From assembly GCA_949935795.1 (NCBI GenBank), contig CATLFX010000005.1, forward strand, positions 21,570 through 85,569: 64,000 nt of DNA, read 5' to 3'. The position numbers and the translations under genes were made by a program. Within the stretch, counting starts at the first letter, position 1, and each line of letters opens with the position of its first letter. The notes beneath the pieces are model-generated. The model made no database searches, was not told where the DNA came from, and was given only the letters and a program-made list of their open reading frames with translations. This DNA comes from an uncultured Oscillospiraceae bacterium (GTDB lineage: Bacteria; Bacillota; Clostridia; Oscillospirales; Oscillospiraceae). This document shows positions 17,873 to 29,191 of the stretch, piece after piece.

Positions 17873-19273
17873 ATGAAGCTGAGTACAAAAGCCAACCTGG
17901 CCATGGGGCTCTTCCTGTGCGTCTGCCTGATCCCCTCCGTGGGAATGCTTCTCCTGCCGGAGGAGCCCGCCGCCGCCAACCAGACCCTGGCCCAGCCCCC
18001 CTCCCTGCGCACAGAGGAGGGAGGACTGAACCCCCAGGTGCTGGACGAGGTCACCGACTATGTGGCGGACCACTTCGCCCTGCGCCAGCGGCTCATCACC
18101 GCCAACGCGGCCCTGGAGGGGCTGGTGTTCCGCACCTCCGCCCAGGACAGCGTCCTGATGGGCAAAGAGGGCTGGCTGTTCTACCGGGAGACGGTGGCCG
18201 ATTACCTACATACCGACCCCCTGACGGACCGGGAGCTGTTCGGCGCGGCCCGGACCCTGGCCCTGCTGACGGAGTACGCCCAAAACCGGGGGGCCCGGCT
18301 GGTGTTCACCGCAGCCCCCAACAAGGCGTCGCTGTACCCCCAGTACCTGCCCTATGTGGGTGTGCCCCTGGAGGGACAGGACGACATTGACCGGCTGGTC
18401 CCTCTTCTGCGGGAGCAGGGCGTGGAATACGCCGACCTGTTTACCCCCTTCCGGGAGGCGGGCCAGGTGCTGTACCATTCCACGGACTCCCACTGGACGA
18501 ACCGGGGGGCGGCGCTGGCCCACGACGCGCTGGCAGACGCCCTGGGGCTGGAGGGCCGCACAGAGTGGTTCACCCAGCCGGGACAGATCGTGAAGAACCA
18601 CCGTGGGGACCTGTACGAGATGGTGTATCCCACCGGCGGGGCGCTGGAGGAGGACACGGAATTTGACCGCCCCTTTGGCTTTACCCCGGCGCGGCCCATC
18701 CGGAGCCCCGAGGACCAGCACATCCAGACAGAAAATCTGGCCAAAACTGGGAATCTGCTCATGTTCCGGGACTCCTTCGGCAACACCCTGTATCCCTTCA
18801 TGGCCGACTCCTTCGGCCGGGCCCTCTTCAGCCGGTCCATGCCCTATCAGATGAGCCTTTTGGAGGAGACCGGGGCGGACACGGTGGTCATCGAGCTGGT
18901 GGAGCGCAACCTGAACTATCTGGCGGAGCGGGCCCCCATCTTCCCCGCCCCCCTGCGGGAGCTGACCGGGGAGCCCCCCCAGGGCGGGGCCTCGGCCCAA
19001 ATTACCTCCTCCGGCGGCGGATTGGAGGGTTATATCCGGCTGGAGGGGGCGCTGTCCGGCCCGGTGGACGTGGATTCCCCCATCTACGTCCAATGGGGAG
19101 ACAGCCTCTACGAGGCCAGCCCCGCCGGAGAGGCGGAGGAGGGGGCGTACCCGTTTACGCTCTATGTACCCAGCGGTTCGGCGCTGGACAGTGTCCGTGT
19201 GCTCTACCTGCTGGACGGCCAAGTGCTCCAGGCCGTCCGGACAGAGTTCAGCCATACAGGAAAAAACCCTTGA
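17873..19273 (+). CDS. DHHW-family (AlgJ/AlgX-like) acetyltransferase partner
   Basis: 466 aa with an N-terminal membrane anchor or signal (residues 7-25). The extracytoplasmic SGNH-like domain has FRDSFGNTLYPF and YHSTDSHWTNRGAALAHD, the D-x-H-W signature of the DHHW family. These proteins accept the acyl group from the MBOAT protein and pass it to the glycan. About 90 C-terminal residues form a separate, apparently beta-rich extension. The start follows GAGAGG. Confidence 0.85.
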   Translation: MKLSTKANLAMGLFLCVCLIPSVGMLLLPEEPAAANQTLAQPPSLRTEEGGLNPQVLDEVTDYVADHFALRQRLITANAALEGLVFRTSAQDSVLMGKEGWLFYRETVADYLHTDPLTDRELFGAARTLALLTEYAQNRGARLVFTAAPNKASLYPQYLPYVGVPLEGQDDIDRLVPLLREQGVEYADLFTPFREAGQVLYHSTDSHWTNRGAALAHDALADALGLEGRTEWFTQPGQIVKNHRGDLYEMVYPTGGALEEDTEFDRPFGFTPARPIRSPEDQHIQTENLAKTGNLLMFRDSFGNTLYPFMADSFGRALFSRSMPYQMSLLEETGADTVVIELVERNLNYLAERAPIFPAPLRELTGEPPQGGASAQITSSGGGLEGYIRLEGALSGPVDVDSPIYVQWGDSLYEASPAGEAEEGAYPFTLYVPSGSALDSVRVLYLLDGQVLQAVRTEFSHTGKNP

Positions 19274-19293
19274 GAGAAAGAAGTAATGCCGCT

Positions 19294-19968
19294 ATGAGAA
19301 AGAAGCTTGCCCAGCTGCTGGCGGGAGCCCTGACGCTGTCCCTTCTGCTGTCCGCCTGCGGGGCCCAGGCCGGGGCCCCCTCCCCGGACCCCGCGGACAC
19401 CCCCAGCCCCTCCGCCGCAGTGGAGCCCGCCTCCACGCCGGAGCCCAAGGAGACCGTCTCCGCCGAAGCCGCTGCCACCTCCCCTGAGCCCTCGGAGGAG
19501 CCCTCTCAGGCAGTGAAGAGCGCCGCTGCCGCCGTGACCTCTGCCGCGCCCCAGGCGAGCGCCGCCGCCCCAATCCCCACCGAGGCCCCCGCCGTGAGCA
19601 CCCCTAAGCCGGCGGCAAGCACCCCCAAACCGGTGGTGAACACGCCCGCGCCGGTGGTGAGCACCCCCGCGCCCGCCACACCGACCCCCGCCGTATCCGT
19701 CCCCGCCGCGGCCGGCACGCCCCAGCCCACCCCGGAGCCCGCGCCGGAGCCCACGCCCACCCCGGCCCCCGCCGCCCCCAAGGACGTGGCCATGAGCTAC
19801 ATCGGCCGGAGCGCCTCCAGCCTGATCGCCGCCATCGGCCAGCCGCTGGCCCGGGACTACGCCCCCAGCTGTCTGGGCAGCGGGGAGGACGGCGAGCTGA
19901 TCTACAACGGCTTCACCGTCTACACCTACCGGGAGGGGAACACCGAAACCGTCACCGACGTGCTTTGA
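19294..19968 (+). CDS. Low-complexity lipoprotein with small C-terminal domain
   Basis: 224 aa. A lipoprotein signal ends in LLSAC (Cys22). Residues 30-165 are an Ala/Pro/Thr/Ser-rich spacer with repeats such as STPKPAAS and PAPVVSTPAP, long enough to span part of the wall. The last 58 residues (MSYIGRSASSLIAAIGQP ... YNGFTVYTYRE) look like a small folded domain reminiscent of SmpA/BLIP-type modules. It starts 20 bases after the DHHW gene and precedes the peptidase lipoprotein. Function unknown. Confidence 0.78.
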   Translation: MRKKLAQLLAGALTLSLLLSACGAQAGAPSPDPADTPSPSAAVEPASTPEPKETVSAEAAATSPEPSEEPSQAVKSAAAAVTSAAPQASAAAPIPTEAPAVSTPKPAASTPKPVVNTPAPVVSTPAPATPTPAVSVPAAAGTPQPTPEPAPEPTPTPAPAAPKDVAMSYIGRSASSLIAAIGQPLARDYAPSCLGSGEDGELIYNGFTVYTYREGNTETVTDVL

Positions 19969-19987
19969 GCCCGCAAAGGAGGCCGCC

Positions 19988-21646
19988 ATGAAACTGCGCG
20001 AAAAGCTGTGCGCCGCGCTGACAGCCGTGGTGCTGCTCCAGCTGCTGGCCGGGTGCCGGGCCGAGGTCCCCGCCGAAACCACCTCCAGTCCCGACCCCAC
20101 CGCCCGCCCCTCTCAGGCACAGAGGGACAAGCCCAACCACCCCTCTGCGGAGTCCGTCCCGCCCTCCGGGGAGCCGGCCCCCACGCCCGAGCCCGGCCTG
20201 TGGGACCCAGACCACAGGCTGGATATCCCCTTCACCCCGGCCTCGGGCCTGGAGCTCCCCATACAGGGGGCCACGGGCTACGCCTCGGTGGAGCTCCCCC
20301 TGTGGCCGGAGCTGCCCCAGGGAGAGGCGGGCAAGCTGGTCACCATCTACACCCCCCCGGAGCCGGAGCCCACGCCCACCCCGGAACCGGCGGCGACGGA
20401 GGAGCCGGTCCCGGAACCCACTGCCGTTCCCCCCGTCCCCACGGCGGAGGTCCCGGCGGAGACGGCCCAGCCCGCCCCGTCGGAGAGCGCCGCTGAACCC
20501 GTTCCCCCGGCGGACGGCCCCGCCGCCCCGGAGGCCGGGGACCCGCCCCCACTGGACAGCGTTCAGGATGTTCTCCCGCCCGCGGAGAATACCGGGCCCG
20601 CCGACTCCTCCGCCGGGCAGCCTGCCCCCACCCAGGCTGCCTCCGACACCCCTTTGGAGCCAGTCCCCACGCCCACGCCGGAGCCTGCCCCCGAGCTCAC
20701 GCCCACCCCGGAGCCTACGCCGGAGCCCACCCCCACCCCCGACCCCATGGAGGGGGCCCTGCTGGTCCTGGAGCCGGGCGCACCCTTCCTCATCCTGGCG
20801 GAGTCCGGCGACTGGTGGCAGGTGACGGCCCAGGGCGTCACAGGCTGGGTGGAGCACCGCTACTGCCTCATCAACCTGCCCGACGTGGTGCCCTCCATGG
20901 TCTACAACGACACCAACGCCTATTCCTCCGTCTTTGTCAGCTCGGGCAAAGATATCCCCAACATCACCGGCAAGGCCCTCTATCAGGCCCAGGCCGACAA
21001 CCCCCGGCTGGGCCGGAGGGAGTTTCTCATGCCGGTGCTGTACTCCATGGCAAAGAACGTGAGCCGGGCCCAGCAGAACGCCCTGTCGGAGGGCAATACC
21101 CTGGTGCTCTACGAGGGCTTCCGGCCCTACGACGCCCAGATGGCGGTGGTGCGCAGCCTCACCGCCCTGTCCAAGCGGGACGAGACCGTGCGGGCCGGTA
21201 TCTCCACCCGGCCCTGGAGCATCTCCTGGTTCATCGCCACCGGGGCCTCCAACCACCAGGAGGGCTACGCCATAGACGTGTCCCTGGCCAAGGTGACGAA
21301 GGCCCACGCCGCCCGGATCGGCGGGTACGGCTTTGTCCAGGTGAACGAGTACGAGGAGTACGCCATGCCCACCCCCATCCACGAGCTGAGCATGGCGGCG
21401 GCCACCTACACCAAGCCGGTGGCCATCTTCTCCAACACTGCCTGGCGGTCAGCCGCCCTGACCCCCGCCATGGCCGCCAGCCAGCCAGCCCTGGCCCTCC
21501 AGCGCTACTGCACCTCGGCCAAGCTCACCCCCCTGGCCTCCGAGTGGTGGCACTTCAACGACCTGGCCGCCCACGGACAGATCCGGGCCTACCCCAGCCG
21601 GGGCAATTACAAAATCACCCGGTGCCTCAGCACGGAGCCCTGGTGA
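19988..21646 (+). CDS. Lipoprotein D-Ala-D-Ala carboxypeptidase-like (M15 family)
   Basis: 552 aa. The lipobox is LLAGC (Cys23). A Pro/Glu/Thr-rich spacer runs to about residue 255, then an SH3-like module (GDWWQVTAQGVTGWVEHRYC), then an M15/VanY-type zinc peptidase domain from about 330. Zinc and catalytic residues are visible in EGFRPYDAQ, SNHQEGYAIDVSL (His and Asp) and SEWWHFND (Glu and His). It should trim the D-Ala end or stem of peptidoglycan at the outer face of the membrane. Last gene of the envelope cluster; a short hairpin follows at 21657. Confidence 0.83.
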   Translation: MKLREKLCAALTAVVLLQLLAGCRAEVPAETTSSPDPTARPSQAQRDKPNHPSAESVPPSGEPAPTPEPGLWDPDHRLDIPFTPASGLELPIQGATGYASVELPLWPELPQGEAGKLVTIYTPPEPEPTPTPEPAATEEPVPEPTAVPPVPTAEVPAETAQPAPSESAAEPVPPADGPAAPEAGDPPPLDSVQDVLPPAENTGPADSSAGQPAPTQAASDTPLEPVPTPTPEPAPELTPTPEPTPEPTPTPDPMEGALLVLEPGAPFLILAESGDWWQVTAQGVTGWVEHRYCLINLPDVVPSMVYNDTNAYSSVFVSSGKDIPNITGKALYQAQADNPRLGRREFLMPVLYSMAKNVSRAQQNALSEGNTLVLYEGFRPYDAQMAVVRSLTALSKRDETVRAGISTRPWSISWFIATGASNHQEGYAIDVSLAKVTKAHAARIGGYGFVQVNEYEEYAMPTPIHELSMAAATYTKPVAIFSNTAWRSAALTPAMAASQPALALQRYCTSAKLTPLASEWWHFNDLAAHGQIRAYPSRGNYKITRCLSTEPW

Positions 21647-21656
21647 GCTGTGCGCT

Positions 21657-21678
21657 CTTCTACCAGGTTCGGTAGAAG
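21657..21678 (+). terminator. Short hairpin after the envelope cluster
   Basis: CTTCTACC, loop AGGTTC, GGTAGAAG. There is no T run, so it is a weak terminator at best. Confidence 0.45.
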
Positions 21679-21899
21679 GGTGGCCGCAGCCCGCGTCCCG
21701 GACAGCCTGAAACCGCTCTGTTTCTGAGTGCGGGGCTGTGAGATAGGCAGGACACAAAATCCGTTTCGTCTATAAATCAAGTCATTTTATCTATATACAG
21801 CGGGCCCGGCGGGATACTATAATAATGTATATCAGCGCCGGGGGTTTTGGACTGTGCCGCTGTCCCGGCAAAAGCCGAAAATGGAAGGAGAAATCAATT

Positions 21900-22694
21900 A
21901 TGAGCGACCTGTTCAGACTGGACGGCAAGGTGGCCCTGGTCACCGGAGCGTCCTACGGCATCGGCTTCGCCATCGCCAGCCCCATGGCGGCGGCGGGGGC
22001 CACCATCGTGTTCAACGACATCAAGCAGGAGCTGGTGGACAAGGGCATCGCCGCCTATGCCGAGAAGGGCATCAAGGCCCACGGCTATGTCTGCGACGTG
22101 ACCAACGAGGACGCGGTGAACGAGCTGGTGTCCAAGGTGGAGGCCGAGGTGGGCGTCATCGACATCCTGGTCAACAACGCCGGCATCATCAAGCGCATCC
22201 CCATGCTGGAGATGTCCGCCAAGGACTTCCGCCAGGTCATCGACGTGGACCTGAACGCCCCCTTCATCGTGTCCAAGGCCGTCATCCCCTCCATGATTAA
22301 AAAGGGCGGCGGCAAGATCATCAACATCTGCTCCATGATGAGCGAGCTGGGCCGGGAGACCGTGTCCGCTTACGCCGCCGCCAAGGGCGGCCTGAAGATG
22401 CTGACGAAGAACATCGCCAGCGAGTACGGCCAGTACAACATCCAGTGCAACGGCATCGGCCCGGGCTATATCGCCACCCCCCAGACCGCGCCCCTCCGGG
22501 AGATCCAGCCCGACGGCTCCAAGCACCCCTTCGACCAGTTCATCCTGGCCAAGACCCCGGCCAACCGCTGGGGCGAGGCCTCCGACCTGGGCGGCCCGGC
22601 GGTGTTCCTGGCCTCCGCCGCCTCCGACTTCGTCAACGGCCACATCCTGTATGTGGACGGCGGCATTCTGGCCTATATCGGCAAGCAGCCCTGA
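21900..22694 (+). CDS. Gluconate 5-dehydrogenase-like short-chain dehydrogenase
   Basis: 264 aa SDR. The NAD(P) motif TGASYGIG is at residue 17, NNAG follows near 95, and the catalytic Ser/Tyr/Lys is in SMMSELGRETVSAYAAAKGG. The sequence is closest to gluconate 5-dehydrogenase (Ga5DH/IdnO-like), interconverting gluconate and 5-keto-gluconate. The start MSDLF has GAAGGAG upstream. TATAAT at 21818 is a possible -10. Single gene with its own terminator. Confidence 0.82.
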   Translation: MSDLFRLDGKVALVTGASYGIGFAIASPMAAAGATIVFNDIKQELVDKGIAAYAEKGIKAHGYVCDVTNEDAVNELVSKVEAEVGVIDILVNNAGIIKRIPMLEMSAKDFRQVIDVDLNAPFIVSKAVIPSMIKKGGGKIINICSMMSELGRETVSAYAAAKGGLKMLTKNIASEYGQYNIQCNGIGPGYIATPQTAPLREIQPDGSKHPFDQFILAKTPANRWGEASDLGGPAVFLASAASDFVNGHILYVDGGILAYIGKQP

Positions 22695-22695
22695 C

Positions 22696-22745
22696 AAAAA
22701 ACGCGCCCCTCTCCAGCCAAGGGTCTGGAGAGGGGCGTTTTTTCG
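22696..22745. terminator. Bidirectional terminator
   Basis: GCCCCTCTCCAG and CTGGAGAGGGGC form the stem, with A and T runs on the two sides. It separates the SDR from the convergent deacetylase. Confidence 0.88.
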
Positions 22746-22768
22746 CGTACCGGGGCGGATGCACCCCG

Positions 22769-23836
22769 TCACTTTATCTTGGGGTAGCCGAAGGTGACCT
22801 GCTCCACGCCGGGGTGGAGGGCGGAGAAGGTGTACCCCGCGTTCTGGTAGCCCTGGATGACGGCGGGCAGGGCGTCCACAGTGGTGGACCGGGCGGCGCT
22901 GTCGTGGCACAGCACCACCACTAGCTCCCGGCCCACTCCTCTCAGGCAGTCGGCGGCGATCTCCCAGGCGGGGCGGGGGCGGACGGTGGCGTCCTGGGCG
23001 GAGGCGTTCCAATCGTAGTAGGCGAACCCCCGGCGGGTCATCTCGGCAATGATCTCCTGGTACACCCCCCGGTCGTAGCCGTTGAGGCTCCCGCCTGGGA
23101 AGCGGTACACCGACGGGTACACCCCGGTAACCTGGTAAATCCACTGGTACAGGCTGTTGAACTCCTCCAGGAAGGCGTCCACCGATGCGTAGACCTTTTT
23201 GTAGTCGTGGCTCCAGCTGTGCATTCCGATGGCGTGGCCCGCCGCCACGATTTTTTTCATCCGCTCCTGGCTGGCGGCGGAGGTGGAGCTGCTGCCCACC
23301 ACAAAAAAGGTGGCCTTGACGCCGTACCGGTCCAAAATCTCCAGCACCCGGTCGGTGTTGGCCGACGGCCCGTCATCAAAAGTGAGACAGCACACCTTCC
23401 CGCCGGTGACCGCCTCCCCCTCCCAGGCCGGGGCGCAGAAATCGGGGTAGAGCTGGGTGTACTCGGGGACGGCGCCGTCGGGGGCGGCGATGGAATACTC
23501 CTTCAGCACGTCGATGGTACCCTGGGCCTGGGCCAGCTCCGTTTCCCGCTGGGCCAGTTCGCCCTTGGTCCGGTTAAGCTCCCTCTCCAGGCGGTCTGAC
23601 CGCTCCTGAGCCGCGCTCTGCGTGTCCAAGACCATCCCCAGCTGGACGGCGTAGCCGTGCCTCTGGCAGGCGAAGGAAAACGCCAGCAGGCCGCACGCCA
23701 GCGCCAGCGCCACAGCCAGAGCGGTGACGGCGACGAACAGGGGCCTGGGTACGCCCCGGGGGGGAGCCGCATTCACCGCCTTTTCCAGCTCCGCCGGCCT
23801 GTCCAGCCCTGTGTTGTGTTCCGCCATGTGGTCCAT
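22769..23836 (-). CDS. Membrane-anchored polysaccharide deacetylase
   Basis: 355 aa. A cytoplasmic N terminus, one membrane helix (about 31-55), a coiled-coil stalk (about 70-110, QERSDRLERELNRTKGEL) and a NodB-type CE4 domain from about 140. Catalytic motifs are TFDDGPS, HSWSHDY, RFPGGS and VVLCHDS. It is expected to deacetylate peptidoglycan or another surface glycan. GGGGGA precedes the ATG; a second ATG nine bases on is possible. Confidence 0.9.
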   Translation of the reverse strand: MDHMAEHNTGLDRPAELEKAVNAAPPRGVPRPLFVAVTALAVALALACGLLAFSFACQRHGYAVQLGMVLDTQSAAQERSDRLERELNRTKGELAQRETELAQAQGTIDVLKEYSIAAPDGAVPEYTQLYPDFCAPAWEGEAVTGGKVCCLTFDDGPSANTDRVLEILDRYGVKATFFVVGSSSTSAASQERMKKIVAAGHAIGMHSWSHDYKKVYASVDAFLEEFNSLYQWIYQVTGVYPSVYRFPGGSLNGYDRGVYQEIIAEMTRRGFAYYDWNASAQDATVRPRPAWEIAADCLRGVGRELVVVLCHDSAARSTTVDALPAVIQGYQNAGYTFSALHPGVEQVTFGYPKIK

Positions 23837-23873
23837 TTGAAATCGTCCCCCGGTCGTCCTTCAAGTAACTCCC

Positions 23874-23902
23874 AGTATATGTCGAATTTTGTCGAAAGTC
23901 AA
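23874..23902 (-). promoter_or_regulatory. Promoter of the deacetylase gene
   Basis: Minus strand TTGACT (23897-23902), 17 bp, TATACT (23874-23879). Confidence 0.78.
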
Positions 23903-24031
23903 TGGGGAGTACTACATTGTAAACCAACTGTAACCAGTGAAACCATTCCGTTTCCAATTTGTAATCCGCCCGCTGAAAACGGGCCAAAAAACAGCGCGCC
24001 GGAGGATTTTCCGGCACGCCGCTGGGGAAAT

Positions 24032-25207
24032 CTATTCCTTATCGTATTTTATCCGCCCGTAATACCACCCTGTTATCCCGTTTTTCTTCACCAGGAGACC
24101 CCGCCGGGTCTGCCGCACCAGGGACAGCCTGTCCCCGGGGGACACGGGCAGGGCGTAGTCGGTGGCGTCCTCGGTATGGGTCCGGCCGTCCCGCCATGTG
24201 CTGACAAAGTCCTGGGGCAGCCACAGCGTCCGCCCCGAGGCGGGATGGCGGATCTGGACGCAGTCCCCCTCCTCGCCCAGCACCTCCACCACGCTGTCCG
24301 ACCAGCGGATATTCAAGGGGTCTGCCGACGGCGCCTGGGGGTCCAGGGCGGCGGCCTCGGGCAGGCCGTCGTACCAAACGCAGTCCATCTCGTCCCCGCA
24401 TATGTCCGGGATGAGCAGGGCGTTGAGCTGGCCGTCCACCTTGAGCACACAGCCCCCGTCGATGGAGGCAATGTGCCGCTTCTCGTCGATGAGAGGGGCC
24501 GAGCGCTGGATGGCGCGGTTGTAGAGGGTGACGGGCCAGTGTCCCACCACCACCCACTTTTGGAAGCTGTGCCCCTGACCCATGAAATCGTCGTTTTTCA
24601 TGCAGCCATAGGCGGTCAGCTCCTCCAGGCAGTCCTCCCGGGGGACTCCGCCGTGGACGAAAATGAAATTCCCCGCCTCCAAAATGTGGGGCATGCCCAG
24701 GAGAAACCCCGTCTCCTCCGGGAAGCGTTCCAACAGGGCGGACCGCAGGGCGGGGAGGTCTTCCATATGCCGGGGGACCGCCCCGATCTCCGCCGCCATC
24801 TGCATCAGCACCGAGCGCTCCCGCCAGAACTCCGACAGGATGGGCCACAGCTCCTCGTCCACGCTGGCATAGTCCGCCGGGGAGCCGTACCGCCTGTTCA
24901 TCTGGATGGAAAAGGCGTCGTCCGGCTTTCCCCCCTCCAGGAACATCCGGTCAATGTAATCGCAGTTACCGCACAGGGTATAGACCGTGTGGGTTTTTTG
25001 CAGCTCCAGCACATAGCGCAGGGTAGCCAGGCTGTCCCGCCCCTTTTCCAGCAGGTCGCCCACGATGATAAGCACATCGTCCGGGGTAAACTGGATTTTT
25101 TCCAGAATTCCCTTCAAAAAGGGCAGGTTTCCGTGGATATCGCTGACGGCGGCCACGCGGCGGCCCGGCTCAATGGCCGGGCGGATGACTTGGGCGGGAC
25201 GGGGCAT
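24032..25207 (-). CDS. Metallophosphoesterase with C-terminal SH3-like region
   Basis: 391 aa from MPRPAQ, which has AGGAGG eight bases upstream; a 7-residue longer form lacks one. The calcineurin-like metal motifs are VSDIHGN, GDLLEKG, GNCD, FVHGG and GHW. The C-terminal ~100 residues contain SPGDRLSLVRQTRRGLLVKK and GWYYGR, resembling an SH3-like fold. The substrate is unknown. Some residues recall fructose-bisphosphatase class III, but it is much shorter. Confidence 0.8.
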   Translation of the reverse strand: MPRPAQVIRPAIEPGRRVAAVSDIHGNLPFLKGILEKIQFTPDDVLIIVGDLLEKGRDSLATLRYVLELQKTHTVYTLCGNCDYIDRMFLEGGKPDDAFSIQMNRRYGSPADYASVDEELWPILSEFWRERSVLMQMAAEIGAVPRHMEDLPALRSALLERFPEETGFLLGMPHILEAGNFIFVHGGVPREDCLEELTAYGCMKNDDFMGQGHSFQKWVVVGHWPVTLYNRAIQRSAPLIDEKRHIASIDGGCVLKVDGQLNALLIPDICGDEMDCVWYDGLPEAAALDPQAPSADPLNIRWSDSVVEVLGEEGDCVQIRHPASGRTLWLPQDFVSTWRDGRTHTEDATDYALPVSPGDRLSLVRQTRRGLLVKKNGITGWYYGRIKYDKE

Positions 25208-25327
25208 GGGCAAAGCCTCCTCTTGCATACAGCGTTTTCTAACATTCTACCACAAGAAAAGCAGGTTTTCCAGCCCGCATATTATTTACAATTTCCTCTT
25301 TTTTCTGCCTGGGGGTTGTGATATACT

Positions 25328-25472
25328 GTTGCGAGTTAAACTGGGTAATAAGCGCGAGGACAGCCGCGCAGGGGAACTTGGACCGGAGCGAAAGCGATCC
25401 AGCCCCGCGGCCAATCCGAGCGCGGCAGCGCTGCTTATATAAACGAACGGAAGAGAAAGGACGCAGGAAGCT
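25328..25472 (+). promoter_or_regulatory. secA leader
   Basis: TATACT at 25322-25327 is the likely -10 (the -35 is poor). About 145 bases of GC-rich leader with several short inverted segments follow before the ATG. No recognised riboswitch. Confidence 0.35.
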
Positions 25473-28253
<2,781 letters not shown>

Positions 28254-28286
28254 AAAATTCTCGTCCCCTCGGAGAGCGGAGGGGGG

Positions 28287-28316
28287 TATCCGGGGGGAAC
28301 TGGTTCCCCCCGGAAG
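28287..28316 (+). terminator. Hairpin after secA
   Basis: TCCGGGGGGAAC and GTTCCCCCCGGA pair perfectly around a short loop. No T run follows, so partial termination or mRNA stabilisation is more likely than full stop. Confidence 0.5.
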
Positions 28317-28378
28317 GCGCGGCTGGGCGCGAAGCGCCGCATTTTCCGCAGAAAATGCCCGCGCCGGAGGAAGTGCCT

Positions 28379-29191
28379 ATGAATATCGTTGAGCAGACCA
28401 AAAACGGCGTCACCTTTTTCCAGGCCGACGGCATGGACGCCGCCGGGGGCGCGGCTCACGGCTTTTCCACCCGTAAGGGCGGCGTGTCGGAGGGGATGTG
28501 GGAATCCCTGAACCTGGGCCCCAGCCGGGGGGACGACCCCGACCACGTCCGGGAGAACTACCGCCGCTTTCTCTCCGCCATCGGGGCGGACGGGGGACGG
28601 CTGGCCATGACCAACCAGGTCCACGGCGGCGCGGTGCGGTGTATCACCACCGCCGACCTCCACGACGACCCCTGCGGCAAGGTGGGCTACGAGGCGGACG
28701 GCCTCATGACCGACTTGCCCGGTGTGGCGCTGGTGATCTATTCCGCCGACTGCATCCCCATCCTGTTCTACGACCCGGTGCGCCGGGTGATCGCCGCCGT
28801 CCACGCGGGCTGGCGGGGCACCGCCGCGGGCATCGCCACCGCCGCCGTGGAGCGCATGGGGGATGTATACGGCTGCCGTCCGGCGGATATCCTGGCCGCC
28901 GTGGGCCCCGGCATCGGCCCCGACTGCTTCGAGACCCACGAGGACGTGCCCAACGCCATGACCGCCGCGCTGTCCACCGCCGTCCTCCAGCACATCAAGA
29001 TCAAGGAAAATGGGAAATTTGCCGTGGATTTAAAGGGGATCAACGCCATGCGGCTGGAACAGGCCGGGCTGGCCCCGGACCACATCGCCGTCAGCGGCAT
29101 CTGTACAGCCTGCCATCCCGAGCTGTTCTGGAGCCATCGGAAGCTGGGCACCAACCGGGGGTCCATGGCCGCCGCCATCCAACTGATATGA
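28379..29191 (+). CDS. Purine nucleoside phosphorylase / multicopper-like YfiH (PgeF) family
   Basis: 270 aa. The three conserved active-site pieces are TNQVHGGAVR, YSADCIPIL and AAVHAGWRGTAAG (His, Cys, His zinc ligands). Proteins of this family (YfiH, LACC1/FAMIN) act on purine nucleosides; PgeF edits L-Ser from UDP-MurNAc in E. coli. Which applies here is not decided by sequence. The ATG for MNIVEQ has GGAGG upstream. Its stop overlaps the start of the next gene (ATGA). Confidence 0.87.
   Translation: MNIVEQTKNGVTFFQADGMDAAGGAAHGFSTRKGGVSEGMWESLNLGPSRGDDPDHVRENYRRFLSAIGADGGRLAMTNQVHGGAVRCITTADLHDDPCGKVGYEADGLMTDLPGVALVIYSADCIPILFYDPVRRVIAAVHAGWRGTAAGIATAAVERMGDVYGCRPADILAAVGPGIGPDCFETHEDVPNAMTAALSTAVLQHIKIKENGKFAVDLKGINAMRLEQAGLAPDHIAVSGICTACHPELFWSHRKLGTNRGSMAAAIQLI

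Noticed and set aside
20340..20750. Tandem repeat of Pro-Thr-Pro-Glu codons as a possible minisatellite or CRISPR-like array
   Set aside because: It is the in-frame Pro-rich stalk of a lipoprotein. Units are irregular and there are no spacers.
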